A DNA stretch of 64,000 nt from Dyella halodurans (GTDB lineage Bacteria; Pseudomonadota; Gammaproteobacteria; Xanthomonadales; Rhodanobacteraceae), in assembly GCF_026283925.1 (NCBI RefSeq), contig NZ_JAPDPF010000002.1, positions 62,001-126,000 of the forward strand, written 5' to 3'. The position numbers and the translations under genes were made by a program. Below are positions 40,646 to 49,256 of this stretch, piece after piece (within the stretch, counting starts at the first letter, position 1; every line of letters starts with the position of its first letter). The notes beneath the pieces were generated by a model that saw only the letters and a list, made by a program, of their open reading frames with translations, had not been told where the DNA came from and searched no databases.

Positions 40646-41474
40646 GGTCGGGCAATTGAGCGCGCACATCGTCAGGCAGGCTCACGTCAGGATGCGCCTG
40701 GCGGAATGCAGACAGGCGCTGCAATGCTTCATCGCGGCGATGTTGCGCAAACAGCAGGCGGATCTTGTCGAGCTCTTGCGCGGGTGTGTCGTTCGGGTTG
40801 GATGCCGTGGCATCCACGGCCGACGCCGGTGCGGGCGCTGCCGGGACAGGTGCGGCAGCTGCCATGGTTCGCATGGTCATCGCGCGCGCTGCGGGCTCGG
40901 CGCGGTAGCCGGCCGTCGCGGGCGGCACTGCAGAGGCCATGGGGGCTTGTGCTATCGCCATGGGCGGGGCAGGGGCTGGTGGTGGCGGAGCGAATGCCTG
41001 GTCGGCCATCTCGGTCGTGGCCACGCGGGACTTGGCGAGCGACTTGGCGGACTCGTGCAGGCGGCGCGTGGCCCGGGGGATTTCTGCAGGTGGCGCCTGC
41101 GCGACCATGGGCGCCGGCGATGTGGATGGCTGCAGCAGGGGCGCGCTGGTGGCAAGTGCGGGCGTCGGGCTCTCGGCCGGCGGCTGCCCCGGGATCGTGG
41201 CTGCGGCCGGGGCGGGTGCCTGCAGACTCGGCGACGGCTCGCGCATGCGTAGACCCAGCCCCAAGGCGAGCACCAGCACGGCGGCGCTGGCGGCGGCCAC
41301 GGGCCAACGCGTGAAGCGCCGGTGTGTCTTCGAGCGCACGGCGTCGTCAGCGGCCTGGCGCACCGCCTGGTCGAGCGCCGGCGAAGGCTCTTTGCGCGGC
41401 AGGCTGCGATAAAGCGCCTGCAGCTCGTCTTCGCCGGGCAGCGATTCGTCGTCGTGGTGGTCGTGCGTATTCAT
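40638..41474 (-). CDS. Probable membrane anti-sigma factor with long Ala/Pro-rich region
   Basis: A 278-residue protein with a short N-terminal cytoplasmic acidic part (residues 1-55), one membrane helix (~58-76, WPVAAASAAVLVLALGLGL), a ~150-residue Ala/Pro/Gln-rich low-complexity periplasmic region and a C-terminal helical tail (~225-275, LLFAQHRRDEALQRLSAFRQ). No named domain is recognised. The ATGA overlap with the ECF sigma gene upstream and the membrane layout fit an anti-sigma factor. The acidic N-terminus lacks the HxxxCxxC zinc motif. Confidence 0.75.
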   Translation of the reverse strand: MNTHDHHDDESLPGEDELQALYRSLPRKEPSPALDQAVRQAADDAVRSKTHRRFTRWPVAAASAAVLVLALGLGLRMREPSPSLQAPAPAAATIPGQPPAESPTPALATSAPLLQPSTSPAPMVAQAPPAEIPRATRRLHESAKSLAKSRVATTEMADQAFAPPPPAPAPPMAIAQAPMASAVPPATAGYRAEPAARAMTMRTMAAAAPVPAAPAPASAVDATASNPNDTPAQELDKIRLLFAQHRRDEALQRLSAFRQAHPDVSLPDDVRAQLPDHE

Positions 41475-42025
41475 TCGGCCAACTGTTCGCGCAAGCGGTT
41501 CATGGCATAGCGCAGGCGCGACTTCGCCGTTTCGCGTCCTACGCCGGTCACTTCGGCAATATCCTCCACACTCAGGTCATTCTCCAGGCGTAGCAGGACG
41601 GCCGTGCGCTGCTCATCGGGCAATTGTTCGATGGCGCGCTGCAGCCGGCGGCGACGCTGGAACTCGGACAGCACATGGTCGGGTTGTTCGTGTTCAGCGG
41701 TGGCGAGGTTGGCCAGCGCGCTTTCGGCCTCTTCGCCCGTGGCCAGGGGGCGTTTGCGTCGATGCTGATCGATCAGCAGGTTGTGCGCGATCTGCAGCAG
41801 CCAGGTGGTGAACTTGGCCTGTGGCGTATAGCGCGCCCGTGCGGCAATCACCCGGCTCCAGGTTTCCTGGAACAGTTCCTCCGCCTGCCGCGGATCGCGT
41901 GCGGCGCGCAACAGGAATCGGTACAAGGTGCCCCGATGGCGCGCATACAGCGCGTCAAACGCCGCCAGCTCGCCCCGGGCATAGGCCAGCATCAGCGTTG
42001 CGTCGTCATCCACGGCAGCATCCAT
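41471..42025 (-). CDS. RNA polymerase ECF sigma factor
   Basis: A 184-residue ECF sigma factor. Region 2 has FDALYARHRGTLYRFLLRAARDPRQ and AEELFQETWSRVI; region 4 has LENDLSVEDIAEVTGVGRETAKSRLRYAMNRLRE. The start at 42025 (MDAAVDDDATLML) is chosen because a GTG further upstream adds a tail with no sigma similarity. The ATGA overlap couples it to a membrane protein likely to be its anti-sigma. It is a different clade from RpoE at 17800. The regulon is not visible; no strong promoter is seen in the 280 bases before it. Confidence 0.93.
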   Translation of the reverse strand: MDAAVDDDATLMLAYARGELAAFDALYARHRGTLYRFLLRAARDPRQAEELFQETWSRVIAARARYTPQAKFTTWLLQIAHNLLIDQHRRKRPLATGEEAESALANLATAEHEQPDHVLSEFQRRRRLQRAIEQLPDEQRTAVLLRLENDLSVEDIAEVTGVGRETAKSRLRYAMNRLREQLAE

Positions 42026-42305
42026 GGGCGGCGAGGTTAAGCCAAATCGCCGGGCTGGGTAAGCGTGGATTGCGGCGACGGGGTGGTCGGTCACGGAGGG
42101 CAGGGTCTTAGCGCGCGCGGGGCCATATCCATGAAACGCCGAAGTCGCCTCGACGGGGTTGGCACCCAGGGACTTTTCCGTTGCCGGGGATAACGGCTCG
42201 GATCACCGGTTTGCTGAAATCTCCAGGCCGCCGGTTTTCGCGTCAGACGGAATACGCCCCACGCCCCCGACTTCGGCCACGCGAAAGTAGCGGACAGGCT
42301 CTAAG

Positions 42306-43103
42306 ATGCCACCACTTTCCAGGGATCGGGTGACACCCATGCTGGTCATGCTATTCATCATGCTGCTGGTGGCCGCGCTGCTGTATCGCCTGCGTTGGCG
42401 CCGGCTGGGACACATGCTGGTGTTGCTGGCCCTGCTGCTGTTCCTGGGCATAGGCTGCGGGCCGGTGCCGCGTTTCCTGCTGCGCAGCCTGCAGGGTGCT
42501 TATGACATGGAGCCGCCGGTCGAGTGGGCGCCGCGCAACATCATCGTGTTGCTGGGTGCGGGTACGGTGGGGCCCAATGATGAGCGGCTGCAGCCGTCGT
42601 ATTACGCGAACGGGCGCATCCTGCGCGCGGCGCAGCTGTACCAGGCTTGCAAGCTCGCCGGCAAGGCTTGTCGCCTGCTGGTAAGCGGTGGCGATTCGCA
42701 GGATCACGGTGAGCCCGAGGCGGTGGTCTATGTCCGGGCGCTACGTGCGCTGGGTATTCCGCAGTCCGACCTGATGGTGGAGGCGCGCAGCATGTCCACC
42801 TGGCAGAACGCCCAGTTCAGCCGGCCCCTGTTGGCGCAGTACGCGCCGCAGCACATTGTGCTGGTGACCTCGGCCGTCCATTTGCAGCGCAGTCTGCTGT
42901 ACTTCGCGCATTTCGGCATCACCCCACAGCCGGTGGCGGGCGACTGGATCAGGGCAAACCGCATTCCGATTCCCGTGTCGTGGAACTTTGTGGCGACCGA
43001 TGCGGCCGTCCACGAGTACCTGGGCATCCTGCGTTATCACGTCTACAACATGATGGGTTGGAACGCGCCGAAAGCGCCACCGCTGCATTCGCAAGCGAGC
43101 TGA
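42306..43103 (+). CDS. YdcF family (DUF218) membrane protein
   Basis: A 265-residue protein with two N-terminal membrane helices (~12-28 and ~36-56) and a DUF218 domain: NIIVLLGAG, LVSGGDSQDHGEPEAVVYVRAL, EARSMSTWQNAQFSRPLL and VTSAVHLQRSLLYF. The family includes ElyC and SanA, linked to envelope integrity, with no proven enzyme activity. The ATG at 42306 is one choice; an internal ATG at 42339 has a better-placed GGGTGAC. The active-site-like Ser-Gly-Gly is kept. Confidence 0.9.
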   Translation: MPPLSRDRVTPMLVMLFIMLLVAALLYRLRWRRLGHMLVLLALLLFLGIGCGPVPRFLLRSLQGAYDMEPPVEWAPRNIIVLLGAGTVGPNDERLQPSYYANGRILRAAQLYQACKLAGKACRLLVSGGDSQDHGEPEAVVYVRALRALGIPQSDLMVEARSMSTWQNAQFSRPLLAQYAPQHIVLVTSAVHLQRSLLYFAHFGITPQPVAGDWIRANRIPIPVSWNFVATDAAVHEYLGILRYHVYNMMGWNAPKAPPLHSQAS

Positions 43104-43194
43104 TAGGCGCGGCCAACCCCTGTTCATTTTCCAGCCAGCTATCGGGCGCAGTTCCGCGTAACCTTGCGCGGTCTACTTGCCCATCTGGCTACCG

Positions 43195-45045
43195 ATGCTC
43201 TCCGATAAAACGCCTGAGCCGCACTCGCGTGCGGCGCTTCCGCTTGCCCCGTCGATGGACGCCACGCTGGCCGCGGCGCATATGCCGCGACAATTCCGCC
43301 CGTTGGGGCGGCGCGTGCTGTGGATAGCCGGCCTGGCGATGAGCCTGGGCGCCGTGGTGGCGTTGGTGGCGCGCGCGCTCACGGCCTTGATCGGCCTGGT
43401 CACGAATCTCGCCTTCCATGGACGCTGGAGCGCTGAGTTCAGCAGCCCCGCTGGCAATCATCTGGGCTTGTGGGTTATTGCCGTGCCGGTGCTCGGTGGC
43501 TTGATCGTGGGGGCCATGGCGCGCTGGGGTTCACGAGCGATCCGTGGGCATGGCATTCCCGAGGCGATGGAGCAGGTGCTGCTCAACGAGAGCCGTATTC
43601 CTGCGCGCATGACCTGGCTGAAGCCGGTATCGTCGGCCATCGCCATCGGCACCGGCGGGCCGTTTGGTGCGGAAGGTCCCATCATTGCCACCGGCGGCGC
43701 GCTGGGTTCGCTGGTCGGCCAATATCTGCACGTGACGGCCGACGAGCGCAAAACCCTGTTGGCGGCTGGTGCGGCTGCCGGTATGGCGGCGGTGTTTTCT
43801 GCGCCGATCTCATCGGTGCTGCTGGCCATCGAGCTCCTGCTGTTCGAGCGCCGTGCGCGTTCGCTGATTCCTGTTGCTTTGGCGGCGGTGATCGGCACCG
43901 GCGTGCGCTATGTGCTGGAAGGCAATGCGCCGATGTTTCCGATGCCGGAAATCGCCACGCCGACGTTCACCGCCTTGCTGGCCTATATGCTGATGGGGCT
44001 GCTGGCCGGCGTGGCCAGCGTAGGCATCACGCGTTTGACCTATGCCATCGAGGACGGCTTCGAAAAGCTGCCGATTCACTGGATGTGGTGGCCGGCAATC
44101 GGTGGCGTGGTCGTGGGCATCGTGGGTTACGTGATGCCGGCCACCCTGGGTGTGGGCTATAGCAATATTGCCGCCGTCGTGGCGGGTCAGATCGGACTGG
44201 GCAGCATGCTGGCCCTGTGCCTGTTGAAACTGCTGTCGTGGTCGGTGGCGCTGGGCAGCGGCACCTCGGGCGGCACGCTGGCGCCGCTGTTCACCATCGG
44301 CGGCGCGCTGGGCGGCGTGCTTGGCCTCGCCTGCGTGATGTGGCTGCCGTGGTTGCAGGTGGATCCGCGGGTGGCCGCACTGGTCTGCATGGCGGCGATC
44401 TTCGCCGGTGCATCGCGCGCGTTTCTCACCTCCGTGGTGTTTGCGTTCGAAACAACGCAGCAGCCGCATGGTCTGCTGCCGTTGCTCGGTGCGTGTGCGA
44501 TGGCCTACCTGGTCTCCGGCCTGATGATGCGCAACACCATCATGACCGAGAAGATCGCACGCCGCGGCGTGCGCGTGCCTGCCGAATACAGCGCCGACTA
44601 TCTGGAGCGGATCAGCGTGGGCGAGGCTTGCAGCCGCAAGGTGATCAGCCTGCGCGCGACACAAACGCTGGCGGCGGTGCGTCGATGGCTCGAGGCCGAC
44701 AGCGCCGTGGCCCGTCACCAGGGCTTTCCGGTGCTGGGTGACGGAGCGCAACTGCTAGGCGTGGTGACACGGCGCGACCTGCTCGCTACGGGCCTGGCAG
44801 ACGACGTGACGGTCGGTGACTTGCTGCGTCGTCCGCCGCTGGTGGTGCGCGAAGATCACAGCTTGCGTGATGCCGCCGACCATATGGTCGAGGCGGATGT
44901 AGGTCGCCTGGTGGTGGTTGGCGGCGAAGGCGGTCAGCAGGTGGTGGGCATCATTACGCGTGGTGACCTGTTGGCTGCGCACGCCCGGCGTTTGCGCGAA
45001 GCGCATCAAGCGAGTCGCTATAGAAGCCATAAGGGCAAGCTCTAG
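43195..45045 (+). CDS. ClC-type chloride channel/transporter with two CBS domains
   Basis: A 616-residue protein: ClC domain with about 16-18 helices (~40-440) and a CBS pair (~450-605). The gating Glu is present as Glu160 in GPFGAEGPII, so proton coupling is possible. The usual GSGIP chloride motif reads GHGIP, a Ser-to-His change common in CBS-bearing bacterial ClCs. The ATG at 43195 is used; a TTG lies 18 bases earlier. The CBS domains suggest control by an adenosine nucleotide. It stands alone, ahead of a palindromic repeat. Confidence 0.93.
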   Translation: MLSDKTPEPHSRAALPLAPSMDATLAAAHMPRQFRPLGRRVLWIAGLAMSLGAVVALVARALTALIGLVTNLAFHGRWSAEFSSPAGNHLGLWVIAVPVLGGLIVGAMARWGSRAIRGHGIPEAMEQVLLNESRIPARMTWLKPVSSAIAIGTGGPFGAEGPIIATGGALGSLVGQYLHVTADERKTLLAAGAAAGMAAVFSAPISSVLLAIELLLFERRARSLIPVALAAVIGTGVRYVLEGNAPMFPMPEIATPTFTALLAYMLMGLLAGVASVGITRLTYAIEDGFEKLPIHWMWWPAIGGVVVGIVGYVMPATLGVGYSNIAAVVAGQIGLGSMLALCLLKLLSWSVALGSGTSGGTLAPLFTIGGALGGVLGLACVMWLPWLQVDPRVAALVCMAAIFAGASRAFLTSVVFAFETTQQPHGLLPLLGACAMAYLVSGLMMRNTIMTEKIARRGVRVPAEYSADYLERISVGEACSRKVISLRATQTLAAVRRWLEADSAVARHQGFPVLGDGAQLLGVVTRRDLLATGLADDVTVGDLLRRPPLVVREDHSLRDAADHMVEADVGRLVVVGGEGGQQVVGIITRGDLLAAHARRLREAHQASRYRSHKGKL

Positions 45046-45062
45046 GGAAGGCCTGAACAAGT

Positions 45063-45090
45063 CGTCATCCCAGCCTCCGCTGGGATGACG
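45063..45090. repeat. Palindromic repeat related to the CGTCAT family, also terminator-like
   Basis: CGTCATCCCA and TGGGATGACG pair over an eight-base loop between the convergent ClC and alcohol dehydrogenase genes. The preceding TGAACAAG(C/T)CGTCAT flank is shared with the repeat at 984. No T-tract follows, so a terminator role is uncertain. Confidence 0.65.
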
Positions 45091-45135
45091 AGCAAACACC
45101 CGTTCAAGCGTTCACTGGCAGCTGTCGTGGTTGTC

Positions 45136-46197
45136 TCAGGCAGTCTGCTTGAGCGACGCCATGTCGATCACGAAGCGATACTTCACATCGCTCTTCAGCA
45201 CGCGCTCGTAGGCCTGGTTGATGTCCTGGATGGCGATCATCTCGATATCGCTGACGATGCCGTGCTCGGCGCAGAAATCCAGCATTTCCTGCGTCTCGGC
45301 GATACCGCCGATGGCCGAGCCGGAGATCGAGCGACGGCCCAGCACCACCATGGCGGCCTGCACCGGCGGCTCGATCGCTTCGAGCAAACCCACCAGGCAC
45401 AGCACGCCGTTGAGCGTGAGCGTGTTGAGGTAGGGATTGAGGTCGTGCTGCGAAGGCACCGTATCCAGGATGAAGTCGAACTGGCGGGCCACGGCGGCCA
45501 TCTGTGCGGCGTCGGTGGACAACACCACGTGGTCGGCACCGAGCTTGCGAGCTTCGGCTTCCTTGCCGGGGGAACGGGTAAACAGGGTTACCTCGGCGCC
45601 CATCGCCTTGGCAAACTTCAGGCCCATGTGGCCCAGGCCGCCCAGGCCAACGACGGCGACCTTGCTGCCCTTGCCGATGTTCCAGTGGCGCAGCGGTGAC
45701 CAGGTGGTAATGCCCGCACACAGCAAGGGCGCTGCCGCCTTCGGGTCGAGCTTGTCGGAGACGGAGACGACGAACTTGTCCGACACCACGATGCGCTCGG
45801 AATAACCGCCGTAGGTGGGCTGGCCATCATGGCGATCCGTCCCGTTATAGGTCCAGGTAGGGCCTTCCACGCAATACGGCTCCAGCCCGGCCTCGCACGC
45901 GGCGCAGTGCTGGCAGGAATCGACCATGCAGCCGACGCCGACCATGTCGCCGAGCTTGAACTTGCTCACCTTGGCGCCAACAGCGCTGACGCGACCGATG
46001 ATTTCGTGGCCCGGCACCATCGGATAGACGCTGCCATGCCATTCGTTGCGGGCCTGGTGGATATCCGTATGGCACACGCCGCAATAGAGAATATCGATCA
46101 CCACGTCGTCCGGGCGCGGGTCGCGACGCTGGAACTGATGGGGAGCCAGCGCGGTGGTCGGCGATTGGGCGGCGTAGCCGAGGATGGGGAGAGCCAT
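45136..46197 (-). CDS. Zinc-dependent NAD(P) alcohol dehydrogenase
   Basis: A 353-residue medium-chain dehydrogenase of the cinnamyl-alcohol/YahK group. Catalytic zinc ligands are Cys42 in YCGVCHTD, His in PGHEIIG and a later Cys (LLCAG); the structural zinc has four Cys in CMVDSCQHCAACEAG. The Rossmann motif is VAVVGLGGLGHMGLKFAK. AAGGAG precedes the ATG at 46197. It is divergent from an AraC regulator over 174 bp that contains a tandem operator. Such enzymes reduce aldehydes using NADPH; detoxification is the likely role. Confidence 0.93.
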   Translation of the reverse strand: MALPILGYAAQSPTTALAPHQFQRRDPRPDDVVIDILYCGVCHTDIHQARNEWHGSVYPMVPGHEIIGRVSAVGAKVSKFKLGDMVGVGCMVDSCQHCAACEAGLEPYCVEGPTWTYNGTDRHDGQPTYGGYSERIVVSDKFVVSVSDKLDPKAAAPLLCAGITTWSPLRHWNIGKGSKVAVVGLGGLGHMGLKFAKAMGAEVTLFTRSPGKEAEARKLGADHVVLSTDAAQMAAVARQFDFILDTVPSQHDLNPYLNTLTLNGVLCLVGLLEAIEPPVQAAMVVLGRRSISGSAIGGIAETQEMLDFCAEHGIVSDIEMIAIQDINQAYERVLKSDVKYRFVIDMASLKQTA

Positions 46198-46268
46198 GCG
46201 TAACTCCTTGGGGGCGGGAATGGCGAAGGACGGAAGTATGCGAGCCGCAGTCCGGCCACGGGTAGCCG

Positions 46269-46299
46269 GATCCTGCGAGATCCTTGCCTGATCCTGCGA
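46269..46299. promoter_or_regulatory. Tandem operator between adh and araC-type genes
   Basis: Two identical copies of GATCCTGCGA at 46269-46278 and 46290-46299, 21 bases apart, lie in the divergent region. The spacing equals two helix turns, the arrangement of AraC-family tandem half-sites, so the divergent AraC protein is the natural binder. Confidence 0.6.
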
Positions 46300-46371
46300 T
46301 GTTGCATGCCTCACCCTCGCCATCGGTTGGAGGAACAGGCAATCTAGTCGGGTCCGAACATCAGCAAAGCC

Positions 46372-47310
46372 ATGAATAACAAGCCTTCTTCCCATGCCCT
46401 GGATGCGCGTCTCGAACAGGGCCGCGAGGAATTGACAGCGGTCGTTGAACGATTGACGCCGGGCCAGGGCGTGCATGCCACGCGGTGGCCGGCCTTGAGC
46501 CTGTTCCGCGCCGACTCGCCCAGCGTGCCTATCTGCGCGATGTACGGGCCAGGCCTGGGACTGGCCCTGCAGGGCGCCAAGCAGATCCTGCTGGGGCAGC
46601 AGACGTTCGTGCATGAACCCGCGTCGTACCTGGTGACCTCGGTCGATGTGCCGGTGTCGTCGCAGGTGCTGCGTGCCAGGCCTGATGAGCCGTGCCTGTG
46701 CCTGACGTTTCAGCTGGACCTGCAGCGCATCCGCGAACTGTTGCCCGAAGTGAAGGCGGCCCGCGCCGCGCCGGTGTCGTCACGAGGCTTGGCATTCAGT
46801 CCGCTGGATGCCGGCCTGCTCGACCCCGTGTTGCGGCTGGCGCGCCTGCTCGATGCACCGGATGACCTGGCTGTGCTGGGGCCGCTGATCGAGCATGAGT
46901 TGCTCTATCGCCTGCTGACCGGCGAGCAGGGCGCGCACCTGGCGCAGATCGCGACCTCCGGCAGCCAGGGTCACCAGGTGTCGCGGGCCATCGACTGGCT
47001 GCGTCGCCACTATGACGAACCGCTGCGCATCGACGACCTGGCGGGGCGCGTGAACATGAGTGCATCGTCGCTGCATCATCATTTTCGCGCGATCACCGCA
47101 ATGAGCCCGCTGCAGTATCAAAAGCAGTTGCGCCTGCATGAGGCGCGCCGCCTGTTGCTGGCCGATCAATGCGACGTCGCCACGGCGGCGCATCGGGTCG
47201 GCTATGAAAGTCCCTCGCAATTCAGTCGCGAATACAGCCGCCATTTCGGCGCGCCGCCGTTGCGCGACGTGGCGCGCCTGCGTCTCGCGGATGCGGACGC
47301 GGTGGCCTGA
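46372..47310 (+). CDS. AraC family transcriptional regulator
   Basis: A 312-residue regulator with an AraC_N sensing domain (~20-190) like YqhC and a C-terminal double helix-turn-helix (~210-305; INMSASSLHHHF-type helix and ESPSQFSREYSRHFG). YqhC in E. coli turns on aldehyde reductases in response to aldehydes. The divergent gene is a zinc alcohol dehydrogenase, so the same logic is likely. The ATG at 46372 is preceded by a weak AGC-rich site. Tandem half-sites sit in the shared region. Confidence 0.93.
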   Translation: MNNKPSSHALDARLEQGREELTAVVERLTPGQGVHATRWPALSLFRADSPSVPICAMYGPGLGLALQGAKQILLGQQTFVHEPASYLVTSVDVPVSSQVLRARPDEPCLCLTFQLDLQRIRELLPEVKAARAAPVSSRGLAFSPLDAGLLDPVLRLARLLDAPDDLAVLGPLIEHELLYRLLTGEQGAHLAQIATSGSQGHQVSRAIDWLRRHYDEPLRIDDLAGRVNMSASSLHHHFRAITAMSPLQYQKQLRLHEARRLLLADQCDVATAAHRVGYESPSQFSREYSRHFGAPPLRDVARLRLADADAVA

Positions 47311-47523
47311 GGCGGCCTGCGCGGGCCGGGAAAGTCTTCCAGAAATCGCCCCTCGCTGCTCACCCCTGTCTTACGGCACTGGTGACATGCCCCCGGCTTG
47401 CCGCATCAATGGCGGTTCGCCTATCGCGCCCGTCCGGCCGCTTTCATCGAGAGCGGCGATCGGGGAGCGCGTACCCGGCGAGTTTGCCGCTTTCCCTTGA
47501 AACGCTTCCGTGTGAGACGCCTG

Positions 47524-49089
47524 ATGATTCGTGACTTGCCTGTTCGTGTAACCCGTGTGGGGCGACGTGCCGCCTGGTGCGCCTGTGTACTGGCGGCCGG
47601 CCTGGCGCTGGCGCCGTGGACGGTCGCCGCCGCCGCTGATGCCAAGCCCGATGCCAAGGCTGCCGCTGCCGATACGGGTGCCGCCGAGAAGAAGAGCGAT
47701 CTCGAGCTGCCGCCGTTGCCGGCGGACAAGACCATCAAGCAAAGCGTCAAGGTAGGCGGTCGCAGCGTGTCCTACGAGGCGACGGTGGGCGTGATTCCGG
47801 TGCGCAACGCGAAGGGCAAGAAAATCGCCGAGGTGGTCTACACCGCGTATACCGTGCCGGGCAGCGATCCGCACCGACCGGTGACGTTTGCGTTCAACGG
47901 TGGTCCGGGCGCGTCGTCGGTTTACCTCAACATGGGCGCGATCGGTCCCAAGCGCATCCAGTTCGGTGTGGATGGCGACGCGCCATCCGATGCCGCGATC
48001 ACCAAGGACAATCCCAACACCTGGCTCGACATGACCGACCTGGTGTTCATCGACCCGGTGGGTACCGGCTTCTCGCGTTCGCTGGAAGACGAGGACGCGA
48101 CCAAGAAGGACTTCTATGCCACCGAGGCCGACATCAAGTATCTGTCGCGCGTGGTGTATGACTGGCTGGTCAAGCACGGCCGCCTGCGCGCACCCAAGTA
48201 CGTGATGGGCGAAAGCTACGGCGGCTACCGCGCGCCGCGTATCGCCTATGCCTTGCAGACGCAGATGGGCGTGGGCGTGAATGGCCTGGTGATGGTGTCG
48301 CCGTATCTCGATCCTGCCGCCATCGGCGATGGCGACGCGCTGTCGCCGCTGCCGTGGATGATCAACCTGCCGTCGATGACCGCCGCCCACCTGGAAAGCC
48401 AGGGCAAGCTGACGCCGGCGGCGATGAGCGACGTCGAGAACTATGTGCGCACCCAGTACGTCACCGACTTCCTGGCGGGTCGTTCGGACCCGGGCGCGAT
48501 CAGCCGCATGGTGCAGAAGGTTTCCGCCTATACCGGTCTGGACCCGTCGGTGGTGGCCAAGCTCGATGGCCGCGTGGACATCGGCACCTTCCTGCGTGAA
48601 GTGCATCGCAACGACAAGAAGATCGGCAGCGTGTACGACTCCAATGTGACCGCGTTCGATCCGTTCCCCGGTTCCGCCGAACGTCAGTCGGGCGATCCGA
48701 TCCTGGAAGCGCTGCTCGCGCCGACCACCAGCGCCATGGTGGACTTCGTCACGCGCGAAGTGGGCTGGAAGACGGATGCCCATTACGAGGCACTGTCGTA
48801 TGCCGTGAACAAAGCATGGGACCGCGGTGACGCGAACGACAAGCCGGTGGCCGACCTGCGCAAGGCGATCGGCAACGATCCGAACATGAAGGCCCTGATC
48901 GTGCATGGCTACAACGACTTGTCCTGCCCGTTCTATACCTCGCAGCTGATTCTGAACCAGATGCCCGGCTTTGGTCAGACGCAGCGCGTGAAGCTGTCGG
49001 TCTATCCGGGCGGCCACATGTTCTACAGCCGTCCCGCCAGCGCCGCCTCGTTCAAGGCTGACGCCGCGGCGATGTACAACGCCAAGTAA
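47524..49089 (+). CDS. Secreted serine carboxypeptidase, peptidase family S10
   Basis: A 521-residue exported S10 peptidase. The N-terminus (RVTRVGRRAAWCACVLAAGL) is a signal of Tat-like basic type; a Lys/Ala linker follows. FNGGPGASSVYL is the oxyanion loop, GESYGGYR carries the nucleophile Ser231, HGYNDLSCPF carries Asp465 and YPGGHMFYSR carries His498, so the triad is complete. It would remove C-terminal residues from peptides outside the cell or in the periplasm. The ATG at 47524 is preferred because the upstream reading is unlike any signal. It stands alone. Confidence 0.93.
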   Translation: MIRDLPVRVTRVGRRAAWCACVLAAGLALAPWTVAAAADAKPDAKAAAADTGAAEKKSDLELPPLPADKTIKQSVKVGGRSVSYEATVGVIPVRNAKGKKIAEVVYTAYTVPGSDPHRPVTFAFNGGPGASSVYLNMGAIGPKRIQFGVDGDAPSDAAITKDNPNTWLDMTDLVFIDPVGTGFSRSLEDEDATKKDFYATEADIKYLSRVVYDWLVKHGRLRAPKYVMGESYGGYRAPRIAYALQTQMGVGVNGLVMVSPYLDPAAIGDGDALSPLPWMINLPSMTAAHLESQGKLTPAAMSDVENYVRTQYVTDFLAGRSDPGAISRMVQKVSAYTGLDPSVVAKLDGRVDIGTFLREVHRNDKKIGSVYDSNVTAFDPFPGSAERQSGDPILEALLAPTTSAMVDFVTREVGWKTDAHYEALSYAVNKAWDRGDANDKPVADLRKAIGNDPNMKALIVHGYNDLSCPFYTSQLILNQMPGFGQTQRVKLSVYPGGHMFYSRPASAASFKADAAAMYNAK

Positions 49090-49256
49090 GACACTTCAGC
49101 CGCTGGCCATAGCGTGTTTTGCGTTCGGGTCCAGAGCCCTGCGCGGAACACGTTGGCCAGGGGCTGCAGGGATGGCTGGCGGGCATCGTCAGCCGTCGCT
49201 ACGGTCGTGGTTCGAATGGCCGGCATGATGGCCGGCCAGATGCACATCAAGGGAAC

